Assembly (NCBI GenBank): GCA_947069175.1 | Contig: CAMTDV010000012.1 | Span: forward strand, 34,008,341-34,072,340 | Length of the DNA: 64,000 nucleotides | DNA from: Scalesia atractyloides | Taxonomy: Eukaryota; Streptophyta; Magnoliopsida; Asterales; Asteraceae | Reading direction: 5' to 3' | Shown: positions 1-11,585 of the stretch, piece by piece | How positions within the stretch are numbered: position 1 is the stretch's first letter | Layout of the letters: every line of letters begins with the position of its first letter | The notes under the pieces: model-generated | What the model saw: the letters and a program-made list of their open reading frames with translations, nothing else | Databases searched by the model: none | Told to the model about the DNA's origin: nothing | Position numbers and translations under genes: made by a program

Positions 1-382
1 TAACCCCTACAAAATTGGTCAAACACAAGTTATAATCCGTCAAAAATTGAATTTCAGCGACACGAAACTAGGAGGGGCGTCGCCGACGGCCCTACCTCGC
101 TTTATGTGCATTTTCTCTGACGCTCTAATCCACTGTATATGACCAATTTTATCCGACAGCTTATCTGAGGGGCGTCGCTAACGGGCTCTATAATCCTTGA
201 TTTCCTGTTTTTTTCCATTTCGCGATCCCGGTTGACCTGTTTTCCGTCCCGATACTCCAAAACGCTCCCGAATACTCCTTAAACTCCGTAAACCTGTAAA
301 ACACAAATCCAATTCGAAAATAAAAGTTACGTAAAACATTAACTTATGCTTAATAGGAACATTGGTTTTCAACCATTATCGC
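1..382 (-). mobile_element. Partial LTR of retrotransposon family G
   Basis: On the minus strand, starting near 381, this stretch parallels the sequence that starts at 49703 on the plus strand. Both open with (T/C)GAT..ATGGT.GAAAACC, share AAGTTAATGTT followed by an ACGT.AC motif, share GAGTTTAAGGAG, and share a GC-rich block with (G)CCGTC.GC.ACGCC words. It abuts the RT remnant of gypsy A directly after that frame reads LTQKDK, so it looks like an insertion into A. The element continues left out of the window, so its other LTR and target duplication cannot be checked. The superfamily is not certain; a Tat/Athila-type gypsy is possible. Confidence 0.5.
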
Positions 383-2943
383 TTATCTTTTTGTGTGAGG
401 GAAGTTAGTGGTTGAGCAAGCTTTGAAAAGTTCTCAATGAATCTCTGATAGGAACTTGCCAATCCCAAAAATTGGCGTACTTGGTTGGTGTCTCTGGTGC
501 ATTCCAATTCTTAGTGGCTTCTATTTTAGATGGATCGGCATGTATGCCTTTCTCATTGACTACATGTCCGAGAAATTGAACTTTGCGAAGCCATAATTCA
601 CATTTAGAGAATTTTGCATGCAGATTCTCCTTCTTTAATAATTCAAGAATAGTTCTAAGATGATGTTCATGTTCATCCTTGTTTCGTGAATATATAAATA
701 CGTCATCTATAAACGCTATCATGAATTTATAAGGTACGGCTTGCACACACGGTTCATTAAGTCCATGAACACTGCTGGTGCATTTGTAAGCCAAAAGGCA
801 TAACAAGAAATCCGTAATGACCATAGTGAGTTCGGAATAGAAACTCGATCCTTGAGGTTGGTCAAACAAATCATCGATCATTGGTAATGGATACCGATTC
901 TTGATCTTGACCATGTTTCAATTCTCAATAGTCTTTGCATATCCTAAAACATCCATCCTTCTTTTCAAGAATAGATCTGGAGCTCCCCAGGGTGAGAAAC
1001 TTGGTCTAATGAAACCCTTGTCCAACAACTCTTGAAGTTGTGTGGATAGCTGTTGCATTTCTGAAGGAGCTAGTTGGTAAGGAAATTTCGCTATAGGTAC
1101 GGCTTCTGGAATTAAGTCTATACGAAATTTGACTTGTCGTTGTGGTGGTACTCCAGGCAAGTCTTCTAGAAACACTTCAGGAAATTTCTTCATAACAGGG
1201 ATCTCCTCAAGTTTCAGCTCTTTGACCTTCTTCTCAACTATGTGTGCTAAGAATGCTATACATCCTTTACGTAAGCACTTCTAAGCTTTCATACAATGAT
1301 AACTCGTAGTTGTATTTCGTTCTTCTCGCCATGAACAAGAAGTGTTTCGTTATTAGGAAGAGGAATACGAATGATCGTGTCGCAACACATGACTTTGGAT
1401 TGGTTATTGGATAACCAATCTATACCAACTACGATATCGAAACTACCTAATTGAACGGGTAATAGATCGATGATAAATTTTCATTCGCTAAGCTCTAACA
1501 GCAGCCTCCAATAATTTCTTTAGATTCGATTATTTTTCTATTCGCTAATTCGATAGTGAAAGGAATATCTAATTTATTTGAATTTAATCTAAGTATATCT
1601 TTGAACTCTAAAGATATAAAACTATACCCTACGCCAGTATCAAATAAAATAGATGCAAAGTGATTGTTGATAGGAAACGTATCTATGATCACATTAGGAT
1701 CTTGGCGCGCTTCTCCGACTCCTATCACAAAGGCTCGACGATGGCCTTGATTTTCTTCTGGGCAATCCTTCTTGAAATGGCCCAAATCTCCGCATCCATA
1801 ACAGCCATGGTTCTTTCCTTTCCCGTTTCCATTTCGTTACCGCCTTCTTTCTTGTCTCCATTCTTATTTCCCTTTTTATTTCCCCAATAATTCTCAGTTC
1901 GATGTCCCAACTTTCCACACTTATCACACTTGGTGGTTTGGCATCCACCATGGTGAAGATATCTACACTTGTTGCATTTCGGTGCATTCCCAAGTATCCC
2001 TCGTCCAGTTTCAGTAGTAGTCACAAATGCTTTGCCCCCTTTTGTTGTGGGGGTTTCCTTCTTCTTGTTGTTTGGCCTTGATCCCTTCTTGAAATGAGAA
2101 AACTTCTCTTGTTGTCATGTGAATATGACTCCACATGTGTCTCCTTTGTTTTCTCAATACATTTCGTATGCATTCACTTACCGCCTCTTCGGTAAGACTC
2201 CAACAATAATTATGGCTTTAGTGATTGTAGCCGGATGTGATGACGTGTCCATATTCCTGATCTCAGGGCTAATCCCCAAATGTAACGTTCAATTCTTTTG
2301 AACTCAGGAGTCACCGTGTATGGAACAACCCGTGAGAGATCATGGAAACGCTGAGTATAGCCGTAAATGTCGGCTCCGATCATAGTCAGATTCCAAAATA
2401 CCATCTCTAACTTTTGTAGTTCCGCTCTTGAACAATACTTTGCTTCCATCATCTCTTTCAATCTTTCTCAGGAAATAGCATATGCGGCTGTTTCTCCTAG
2501 TGTTTGTACTTGTGGATTCCATAATGAAAGAACTTCGTCAATGAAAAAACCCGAAACATAAATAACCCTCTGATTGGGAGAACAATTGCTCATACGGATC
2601 ACAGAGTCCGTCTTTTCAGTCCATCGAACAAATACCATAGCACTGCTAGTGCCATCAATGTTTAGTGGCTTGCAATCCAAAAATTGTTTGTACGTGCATC
2701 CTGAAATGTTTGTTCTCAAAAATTGTCAAAAATATAAATTTTTGCAAATAAATATTAATGAAAATTCTTTTGGTAAGGTTATGAATAACCAACCGTTAGC
2801 AAGATTTAGAACTCTCGGTGGGGTTTGAACCCTAGCTTCGTTATCCTGATTGGTATGGTTTGTTTCGTGTTGTGCGATCGCTTTAGCGGTTCACTGGTTC
2901 AGCACAACATCAAGTTGGCGTATATTTCTTCTTTTTGGTGCCA
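383..2943 (-). pseudogene. Gypsy A gag-protease-RT remnant (Ty3/gypsy chromovirus type)
   Basis: Read from 2943 downwards. The frame opens with a basic MAPKRRN-type Gag start, then degenerate Gag (about 2720-2210). Next comes a knuckle with CDKCGKLGH and the last Cys changed to Tyr (about 1950-1900), then a second knuckle ending GHFKKDCPEE (about 1790-1755). The retroviral-type aspartic protease carries the LFDTG active site (about 1650-1625). The RT entry region with PWGAPDLF lies at 918-1193, and RT proper at 405-914 with NRYPLPMIDDLFDQ and the catalytic FIDDVFIYS. Several frame changes and internal deletions separate these blocks; for instance, most of the RT fingers-palm stretch around 840-760 is scrambled. 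RNase H and integrase are absent because LTR G interrupts the frame near 383. It belongs to the same chromovirus-type lineage as elements C and F but is much more decayed. It cannot encode a working polyprotein. Confidence 0.85.
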
Positions 2944-3071
2944 TGATCTTCATATATATATAACATATAGAAGTGATTAGAAAAATATTTAAAATAAATA
3001 TTGTCATTTATGGACTCAAATTGAATAATATTTGTCATCATATCATACTAATATATAAAAGTCGAATAAAT
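2944..3071. other. AT-rich spacer inside gypsy A
   Basis: AT-rich sequence between the basic Gag start and the duplicated microsatellite. No coding frame or motif is recognised. Confidence 0.3.
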
Positions 3072-3394
3072 CAAATCATCTCTCACGTAAAGTATCCATA
3101 TTATAATCATCATAACATGTACATAACGAATAAAACAATTCATAATAAAAGAAAAGTACCAACTTATATGTATATATATATATATACACATATACATATA
3201 TATATATATACACATATATATATATATATATATATATACAAATCATCTCTCACGTAAAATATCCATATTATAATCATCATAACATGTACATAACGAATAA
3301 TAACAATTCATAATAAAAGAAAAGTACCAACTTATATGTATATATATATATATATAATAAACATATACATATATATATATATATACACATATAC

Positions 3395-3454
<60 letters not shown>

Positions 3455-3455
3455 G
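3072..3455. repeat. AT/TA microsatellite in a tandem duplication of about 167 bp
   Basis: A block beginning CAAATCATCTCTCACGTAAA at 3072 recurs at 3239, giving a 167-bp period. Each copy runs through TAACATGTACATAACGAATA and an A-rich stretch into a long (TA)n tract with interspersed CATATACATA. The second TA tract (about 3336-3452) is longer than the first. The unit therefore duplicated as a block and its microsatellite then drifted in length. The open frames through this tract (Ile/Tyr repeats) are artefacts of TA repeats. Confidence 0.9.
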
Positions 3456-3649
3456 ATCGTCAACTTGATACATCATTTTTGTGAAGAAACAAAAATAATT
3501 CGGAGTTACATCACTCCGATATACAAGCTATATATAATACACAAAACAAAGTAGATACTTTCTTCACATTGTTCTTCAACAGTCTTCAAGTTGACTATAT
3601 ATCTTCAAAAAGTCTTCGGTCTTCTACAAATTCAAGTATAGGTACATAC
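3456..3649. other. Spacer inside gypsy A, nothing recognised
   Basis: About 195 bases between the microsatellite and the acidic coding relic. It is rich in TCTTCA words and shows no recognisable coding or structural feature. Confidence 0.3.
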
Positions 3650-5123
3650 CCTCAAAAGATGATAATATACCATGACTACACTGATGATGGGAGTGGGAGT
3701 GAAGACGCGCGCATCACACCATGGATGTAAGCAATCTCCTCCTCGAGAGTGCTGATACGCCCCTCATGAGATGAAGGAGCAACATGAGTGGTGGAAGTGA
3801 AGGTACAGATGGAGATGGTGGTGGTGAAGATGTCGGTAGTGGTGGTAGTGGTGGAGGTGACGATATGGGTAATGGTGGTTGGGATAATGATGATGGTGGA
3901 GCACTCAGAGATGCTCAAATATTAGAAACCTGAGCACTAAGCTCATGAAAACGACTAAACAGAATACCAAGCTGAATCTTGGTAGATGTCATCCCATACT
4001 CTGTGGTAGTAAGTGGCATGTGACTAGGGTGATAAAGGATCAGATGGGCTTATGCCCGGTGGTGGTGGCTTAACGTGGAATTTGAATAGTAAGGTGAAGG
4101 ATAAGTAACAGTACTATGCGTGAAAGGTGGGGGATGAGATGAATCTCCAACAGTGGGGGGTTGGATATAAGGATGATATCCAGTCGCAAAGTGATTGAGG
4201 TCAGTAGGAATGACATGTGAGGGTCCAGCTGCATATGGAGACTGATAAAGGTCGAAAATCAGTGTAAAGACAGTAGGTGATGGTCCGACAAAAGGATGAG
4301 GTGGTAGGTGCTCAGCAGACTGGGAAGTACCTCCAAGAGTATAATGGGATGGCCAAATAAATGGATGAGAGATCGGGTGATAAGTGGGGTGTGTAGTATC
4401 TCCTGATGGGTACTGAGGTGGTGCTGATCTAGATATATGATCAAAAGCAGTGTATCAGATGAAACAGGATCGACATGAATAGGTAAAGCATCTAAGGATG
4501 GTGGTAAAAAAGTATTAGGTGAAAGTACATGAGGTGATGTCTCTAGGGTAGAAGGAGCAGAGGATGAGATGTCAATGAATGTGATCTCGGGTGGAGCTAC
4601 CTCCAGAATCACTTTATCGAAATCCTCCTTGATACCAAGGTCGTCATTGAGGTGGTTGACGTGAACAACAAGAATGATATCATCATCATCATCGTTAATG
4701 ACGGGAGGAAAGGCATCACTATCAGCATCAATATCATCAACAAATAACCAACCGCATTAAGTGGTATAGGAAAGTACTCTACAACATGTTCACTATCGGG
4801 GTGACCATATATAATCATGTCATAAAATGTTGGTTGGCTAATACGTCGTCCTCCACAGGTATATCTGCATGAATAGGATCAGGAAAGATGAAGGGCTGAA
4901 AATCAATGGTCATCCACTCATCATCCGAAAGATCATCATCGGAGATGGTGATAGGTGCAATATGATCGTCTAATGGTATAAAATTAGTGTCTGAGGTAAT
5001 ACCCATAGAATCAGTATCTGAACTGCTATCAGTAGACATGGCCTTGACAAAACAATCTGTACAACTTATATGTAAACCATTATTACATATAATAAAGTTT
5101 TGGGCAATTATATTTGGTTTCAT
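3650..5123 (-). pseudogene. Acidic, Ser/Pro-rich N-terminal coding relic of gypsy A
   Basis: On the minus strand from 5123, a frame carries an acidic Ser/Asp segment (STDSSSDTDS, then ISDDDLSDDEW) ending near 4815. Degenerate Pro/Leu/His-rich frames follow at about 4818-4259, with words such as LPPSLDALPIHVDP, and a Thr-rich frame lies at 3918-3676 containing RISTLEEEIAYIHG. This order (acidic, Pro-rich, coiled-coil-like, then a basic MAPKRR-type Gag start downstream at 2943) resembles long predicted proteins that precede gag in some Asteraceae gypsy elements. That is family knowledge recalled, not tested. It lies about 120 bases from the copia B insertion, where A's leader and primer site resume at 24256. 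No function is known, and the frame is broken many times. Confidence 0.5.
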
Positions 5124-5244
5124 TGTAAGTTATCCTATATGTATTGTTTGGATCAACTTTGTTATTGTGTCTAATCCTCAAAGACTAACCCGTATAATGT
5201 CCTTGCATTATTGTTTTGAATTATAGTTTGGTACTAGTGGACTT

Positions 5245-5729
5245 TCTAGGTCCCATAATCCGTATGGATCTTCACAGAATCGTCTATCCAATCTAGAGTG
5301 CGGAATCCCCTAGATCAGATTTCACAGAAAACCGAACAAGAACACGAACACAATTATTTTCAAACTGTCTTCTATTGATTATCTAACACAATGTATTTAC
5401 AATCAATTCAAGAATCCCTCTTAACTCTCTTTGTAGTAATTCTCTGATCAACTGAATGAGCAACTAAACCAACAACACCAGCAACCTAAACCCTAATTCA
5501 AACCTCCCTTTATATAGAGACAGGTTATGCAACTGGGCTAGGGTTTCACCATATGGACTGCTATTGGGTCTAGGCCCAATTCTCCTACCATATACTATAT
5601 GGTGTCTGATTCAACCCAATTACTGCTAATTAACTATTGCAAAACTAAACCGTTAACCGTTTATCATTTTACTAATTACAAGATATCCAAAGACCAAATC
5701 TAAACTGTTGTCACAAATATGCACCAACA
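5245..5729 (-). repeat. Copia B 3' LTR
   Basis: It matches 23765-24250 almost throughout: the shared opening is CCGTATRGATCTTCA and both end GCACCAACA. On the minus strand it carries a TATA box CTATATAAAG (5508-5516). The first dinucleotide is TC where the partner has TG. Confidence 0.9.
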
Positions 5730-7254
5730 AACTCCCCCTGACAATAGCTTCGTAAAATAACTTTGTCTTCAGTCTTCTTGCAATCTTCAACATCTTTGAA
5801 AAACGTTGGTCTTTGGATAGCTTCAGCTTTAATAGCTTTTGTCTGCAACAGACTCCCCCTAAGCTGATGTATCCAATCACCAAATCTTCTAAATCGTTAG
5901 CATTTGAGTAAACTCCAGTTTACTCCTTGCATAGAAATCTTCAAAACTCTTCAACTTTGTTTGCAATGTAGAAAGGAGGTTCTACCATGCATCCAAACAA
6001 ACTCCTCTTCATTAACTTCTCAGCAACACACTGCTACAATCTATATACTATAAAACAAACATCTAGAGAAACCATGAATTTTTCAACACAAGTTGAACAA
6101 ATTATTATTATTATTCAAGAGATAGTAAAACTGTAACACAGATGAAGCACTTCTCAACTCAAACCACATACTTAACATTTTAAACACCATGAACCTGCAA
6201 GATTTTTAAAAATTTTGAACTCATCTTCTAACACCGTCTCCCCCTATCGGTAGAACTCCTCCATGAACAACCATATTCCGTACATTAAGAATATACAAGA
6301 AGAATGAAATACTTTTAGATTTTTATATTTTCTGAAAAAAAAATAAATAACAAACACTCTGTTTTTGTGAGAATCACCGTTAAGAAGATCATATCAGCAA
6401 CATCAAACTCTTTTCACACCATTTGATAATTCTATATGCAATATTCATGAAAAACAGTTAAGACGATTACCAGTATTGTTTATCCACTTAAACAAAATAC
6501 ATGAACATTTCAAGTACCGTTAGCTAGTGACATGTTTAGATAATTGATACTGATATACTAGTGTGTCCCACTTTAGGACATACCCCCATGATCAAGGTAT
6601 GCACAAAAATTCATCGTAGTAGGTGAGTATACCGAAATTCATCCTTTTGAATTACAAAGTTAGATAATTGGTGATCAGGTCAGTACTTCCGTACAGCAAA
6701 GAGACCAACATCCAATGAGGGTTAAGGCAAATACCAAATTTTGGTACGAATAATGCAATTTGTGCATTTGAATGACTCTCTAGGAGAGCTTCTTCAATAT
6801 TTGGGATTTGGCATTTTAGCTCTTTTAAGATATCCTGGTTGTGCCTAGGTCAGCATATATCTGGATGCAGCAGAAGGACAACCTTGATACCCCGGATGAA
6901 ATAACAATATAAAGACCTAAAACCTCAGATTTTTGGCAATCTATCAACGCAAGATTTAAGGTTATAAAACCATACGCCACTGATATGTTGCCCACTCATA
7001 CACAGTTTATTATATGTGTATCACAAAGGTAAGTTGATTATTTCATGTTTTTTGCCTACTGGTAAATCATAGATAAAGCTGCTATCACTAAGCAATTTAG
7101 TTTTAATTTCAGTGTGACAGTCTAACTTGCTGATGTACTATCATTTCTTCTTTTTCACATAGTGAAAACTTATTTTTTATTTTTCTTATTTTTTTATGTT
7201 TTTTATTTTTGAAAAGCAACAAATTATTTACAAAATATTTTTATAGAAAAATGG
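5730..7254 (-). other. Copia B polypurine tract and 3' noncoding region
   Basis: On the minus strand the bases just before the 3' LTR read CAGGGGGAGTT (5730-5740), a polypurine tract for plus-strand priming. The 1.5 kb between this and the pol stop at 7255 has no open frame above about 75 codons and no motif I recognise. SIRE-like elements often carry a further 3' ORF here. If this element had one it is no longer readable, in contrast to copia E. Confidence 0.6.
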
Positions 7255-8760
7255 CTATTCAGGATTCCTCATCCCGTTGAGTTCGACTAAATGTTCAAAA
7301 CGAGCCCTGTCAAAAGCTTTTGTGTAAAGATCTGCCAGGTTATCAAGTGTGTCGACTGATGCAGTTCAATTAATTTCTTTTCAGCACAATCCCGTATAAA
7401 ATGATGAAGAATGTCAATATGTTTTGTGCGACTGTGTTTTACGGGATTGTTGGAATTGAAATAGTGGCATTATTGTCTATCATAATAGGAGTACGAGTGA
7501 AATTCAAACCGTAATCGCGCATCTGCTATTGGATCCAGAGAACCTGAGAGCAACAGCTACCCGTAGCAATATATTCAGCTTCACACGTCGAGGTAGACAC
7601 GCAAGACTGCTTCTTGCATTGCCATGACACGAGCCTCCCACCTAAGAACTGACAACCACTTGTGGTAGACTTCCTTGTTGATTTGCATCCTCCAAAGTCC
7701 GAATCATTGAAGGCAACAAACTTCAAATCACTAGCAACTGGATACCATAACCCAAGTTTAGGTTTGCCCTTCAAGTAACGAAGAATTCGCTTCACCGCTT
7801 TCATGTGAGACTCCTTTGGATTCGCTTGATATCTGGCACAAAGACATACTGCGAACATGATGTCGGGTCTTGAAGCAGTTAAGTACATCAGAGAACCAAT
7901 CATAGCCCCGTATTGAGTAGGATCAACATCCTCCACACTCTCATGATCTGGACCAAGATTGTGATTCTCACAGATAGGTGTATTGAAAGTAGCGCAATCC
8001 TCCATTTTGAAACGAGACAAAATGTCATACACATACTTCGTCTGATGTATAAACATCCCATCCTTCTTCTGTTTATCTTGTAAACCCGAAAAGTAAGATA
8101 GCTCACCCATCGCACTCATTTCAAACTTGCTCTTCATTACCTCCTCGAAATTATGACACATCCAGATGACCAAAAATGATGTCATCTACGTATACCTGTA
8201 CCAGCAGAAAATCTTCCTTCTTCCTTTTAATGAAAAGTGTACTGTCAGTCTGACCTCTTTCAAAACCATTCTTTAGCAAATGAGCTGACAGTGTCTCATA
8301 CCACGCCCTAGGTGCCTGATGCAATCCTTACTATGCCTTATCAAGTCGATAGACTCGATCTGGATAGTCTGGATCAGTAAACCCATCTGGTTGTAAGACA
8401 TACACCACTTCTTGGACTTTCCTGTAAAGAAACATACTCTTCACGTCAAGTTGGTAAACTTTGAAGCCCTTGAATGAAGCAAAAGCTAGGAACAAACGAA
8501 TTGCTTCCAACCTTGCTACTGGTGCAAACACTTCATTGTAATCAATACCCTCTTGCTGATTGAACCCTTTCACCAGCAACCGAGCCTTATTCCTTATTAT
8601 GATCCCTCGGTCGTCTTTCTTGCACTTAAACACCCACTTAGTGCCTATTTCCTTCTCTCCTTCAGGCAAGTCAACTAGATCCCAAACTTTCAACTTCTTA
8701 AACTGAGCTAGTTCCTCTTGCATAGCTTCAACCCATCATTTGTCTTTTAGAGCCATAATG
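7255..8760 (-). pseudogene. Copia B reverse transcriptase and RNase H
   Basis: Read from 8760 downwards. The RT entry WDLVDLPEGEKEIGTKWVFK is followed by ARLLVKGFNQQEGIDY and VFAPVARLEAIR. The YQLDVKSMFL segment carries the first catalytic Asp, with Ala changed to Ser-Met beside it. The YVDDIIFG active site is readable near 8190-8170. RNase H follows with GSLMYLTASRPDIMF, the conserved SDFGGCKSTRKSTSG-type block and CEAEYIA, and the frame closes at a stop (7255-7257) after DLYTKAFDRARFEHL. There are frame breaks near 8330 and 8180 and stops near 7520 and 7370. All Ty1/copia RT landmarks are present in order, but the reading frame is not continuous, so this is a dead copy. Confidence 0.9.
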
Positions 8761-10130
8761 AACATTCTTCGGCTCCTCTTGGGCAATAAAGCAGCTATAT
8801 AAACACTCATGAATCAACTCAGTCTTCTGAATCGAAGTAAACAAAAGGAACCTTCGAGCACACACTCTTCTTGTCTGAACACCTGCCTACACGTGTAATA
8901 GCAATGGTGTCAACAACTAGATTATCTCCCAGATTAGATCCAACCCCCCCCTGAATGTTCTGATTAGCAAACGTATTAGTGAAATCCTCCCCTTGATAGG
9001 TTCAGACTCACTATCATTGGAGTCTCGTGGAGCTACACTGGAAGAAGTTGCTGGAGCATCTGTCATTGATATATTCGATCTAGGCATGAAGTCAACTCTA
9101 CCTCTTCACTGATCAAAGTTTGGATCACCTGAGACTCATTGCATTGGAAAAATCAGGAATATTAAATGATTTAAAAACACTGTCATAATCATATAATATA
9201 GGAGGACCACTCATTGATTGTTGAGGTGAATGCTAGTGATTTCTATGTTAAACACAACCTCAATTTTACCAGTTTTTAGATTAAAAACCCTTTTATTCGG
9301 TGTTCCAGGCATATAGCCTAGAAAGTAACCCTCATCAGCTACCTCACCGAATTTTTGCTTATCTTTATTTCTCCAATGGTGCAGGGTAATCCAAATGGTT
9401 CAAAGTCTTTTAAGTTTGGTTTTTGGTTAAACAATAGTTCGTGACATGTTTTGTTAAACCGTTTAACCGTCAAAACTTTGTTCAGGACATAACTGTGTTC
9501 ACAGCTTCTCCCCAGAGAAGAACTGGAAGCTTTGAATCAGAAAGCATAGTCCTAGCGGCTTCAAACAACGTCCTGTTTTTCCTCTTAGCGACTCCATTCT
9601 GTTGAGGTGTATAAGGAGCAGAAAATTAATGTTCAATTCCTTTGCGAAGACAATAGAGATCCAAAATCTGATTCTTGAACTCCGTGCCATTATCACTCTT
9701 ATCCTCTTGATCCGTGCATCATGGACATTTTCCAATTTTGTAAAAAGATCTATTAGCATCTCGGTTGTTTCATCTTTTGTACCTAAAAAGAAAACCCATG
9801 AATATCGTGAGTAATCATCGTGACAACTAAACAATAGTACTTTCCACCTAGCTCCTTACGTTCACCGGACCAAATAGATCCATATGAAGTAATTCACAAG
9901 GGGCATCTATGGAATTTACTGTTTTAGACTTGTGAGGTTTCTTATGTTGTTTTTCCTTTTGACATGGAAGATATTTATCTCCTACGTGAAACCTCTGTAC
10001 TGGCACCCCTTCCACTAAGCCATTTTTAATAATATAATTCATTTTTCGGTAGTGGATGTGGGCCATGCGTCTGTGCCACAACAATGACTCAGCCTCAGAT
10101 GCTTTTGATAGTAAACACGCCACCAAAGTG
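8761..10130 (-). pseudogene. Copia B integrase (GAG-pre-integrase and core)
   Basis: Read from 10126 downwards. The GAG-pre-integrase zinc-binding block LLWHRRMAHIHYRKMN, with CQKEKQ after it (His-His-Cys-Cys type), runs into CELLHMDLFGPVNV, which contains the first catalytic Asp of the DDE core. From 9834 the frame reads HDDYSRYSWVFFLGTKDET and then degenerates. A C-terminal segment EVADEGYFLGYMPGTPNKR is readable near 9340-9290. At least four frame changes lie between 9800 and 8760. The role when intact would be insertion of the cDNA into the genome. Confidence 0.85.
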
Positions 10131-10533
10131 AAAGAATCCTAAGCACCCATGTCCATGACATAAGTGTCGTTTCTCCTTGCGCTCTCATCACTATCCAATC
10201 ATCCGTCATCACCAAACCAGGTTTCAACACCAAAGCTTCAGACTTTGTAAAGTGGACCGAGTGACCCTTGTCGCAGACTTGAGACATGCTCATCAGATTG
10301 TGCTTCAGCTACTCCACATAGTTCACTTTGTCCAATGTGATCTTCCCGTTGGTCACTTTTCCTCGACCGGTAATGTGCCCTCCTTTAGCACCTGCAAAGT
10401 TCACATAACCTCCATCTATATTCTCAAACTCAGTCAGCAACCTCACATCCCCTGTCATGTGCCTGGAGCAGCCACTATCAACATACCACAAGTTGATAAT
10501 CCCCCTTAGCAGCTCCTGCACAACCCAACAAAA
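10131..10533 (-). pseudogene. Copia B aspartic protease
   Basis: The frame at 10521-10309 carries WYVDSGCSRHMTG, the copia protease active site, followed by GGYVNFAGAKGGHITGRGKV, typical of SIRE-like proteases. It continues in a shifted frame with NLMSMSQVCDKGHSVHF near 10290-10240. It follows the gag stop at 10534 directly, which supports separate gag and pol frames. Confidence 0.88.
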
Positions 10534-11580
10534 TTAGTTAGATTGGGGGACCCAAGCCTTAATGGTCTTAGGTCTTCCAGATTCATCAACCACAGGAACA
10601 TCCATCCAATATCCATCACCCCTAACAGGAGTCTTGGATCTTAGACCTGTTGATGGAAATGGTTTTTGATTTCCACTAGGTCTCTGGTCCCGAGGTTTCC
10701 TAAGCATGTTTGGACTTTGCGACCTTTGGAAATTTTGATTTTGGTTCCATAAATTTTGACAATAATAATTCCTAAAGCCATTGTTATAAAAATTTCGACT
10801 GCCAACATTCTGGTATCGAGTTTGATATTGACCTTGACTTCTGAAACTACTTGATTGACAATTAAAGTTATTCCCTTCTTGGTGAACTACTTCTAGGTCC
10901 TTCATATCTGTCTGATGTAGATTCAGGCTGAAAACTTTTTTGATTTCTTTGAAAACGAGGAACTTGGTGAGTTTCTTTTTCAGCCTTATCTACACCAACA
11001 GCAACACTCTGTTGCCTGGTAGCAGATATCTTTGGTGAGTTAACCTACTTCTCACCATCACCACTTTTTGCTGGTGATTTTTCTCTCTGTCTCTCACTTA
11101 CCTGTGCTTTACTCTTTTTGTTAGACAGTAGCTAGCTACATGTCCCTTTTCGTGATATTTGAAGCACGATTTTCTAGCCGAAGACTTCTTAATTGAAGCC
11201 ATCTTGCTTAGATTCATCAGGCGATGATGATGATGAATGATGTGATGATGATGATGAATTTTTGAAGGATCTTGTTTAGTTTGCTTATTTCTGATTTTTT
11301 ATTTTTATTTTTAGCAAACTGCACATTTGACTCTTTTGTAATAACAGTGAACTCTTCCTTCATATCACCCCCTTAACAAAATCAACCTTTTTAACGAAAA
11401 CTTGCTTTTGATTCTTAGGGTGTGTATTCTTTGTTTTCAAAATGTGTCTCCGTTATATCCTTCTTGGCATTCTCAGAACCATCAAGCATCCTCTGATGTG
11501 GAACTACCAGGTGTAGTTAACACAAAGTCTGTAAGCTCTTCTTCATCTGGTAAGAAAGAGTAGTCGTGACCAAGAGGTGG
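10534..11580 (-). pseudogene. Copia B gag, 3' part (second zinc knuckle to stop)
   Basis: Minus strand, continuing from the gag 5' part across gypsy C. Near 11170-11120 the frame reads SCFKYHEKGHVASYC, a zinc knuckle with the second Cys changed to Tyr. Next come Ser/Lys-rich broken frames, then a Gln/Asn/Arg-rich nucleic-acid-binding-like tail (10905-10534) ending KAWVPQSN and a stop. A short GATGATGAT run lies near 11222-11262. The nested gypsy C splits the gene at 11581. Confidence 0.75.
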
Positions 11581-11585
11581 TGGAA

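Noticed and set aside
2973..3476. Open frames rich in Ile/Tyr on both strands
   Set aside because: Generated by TA microsatellites; no protein similarity is plausible.
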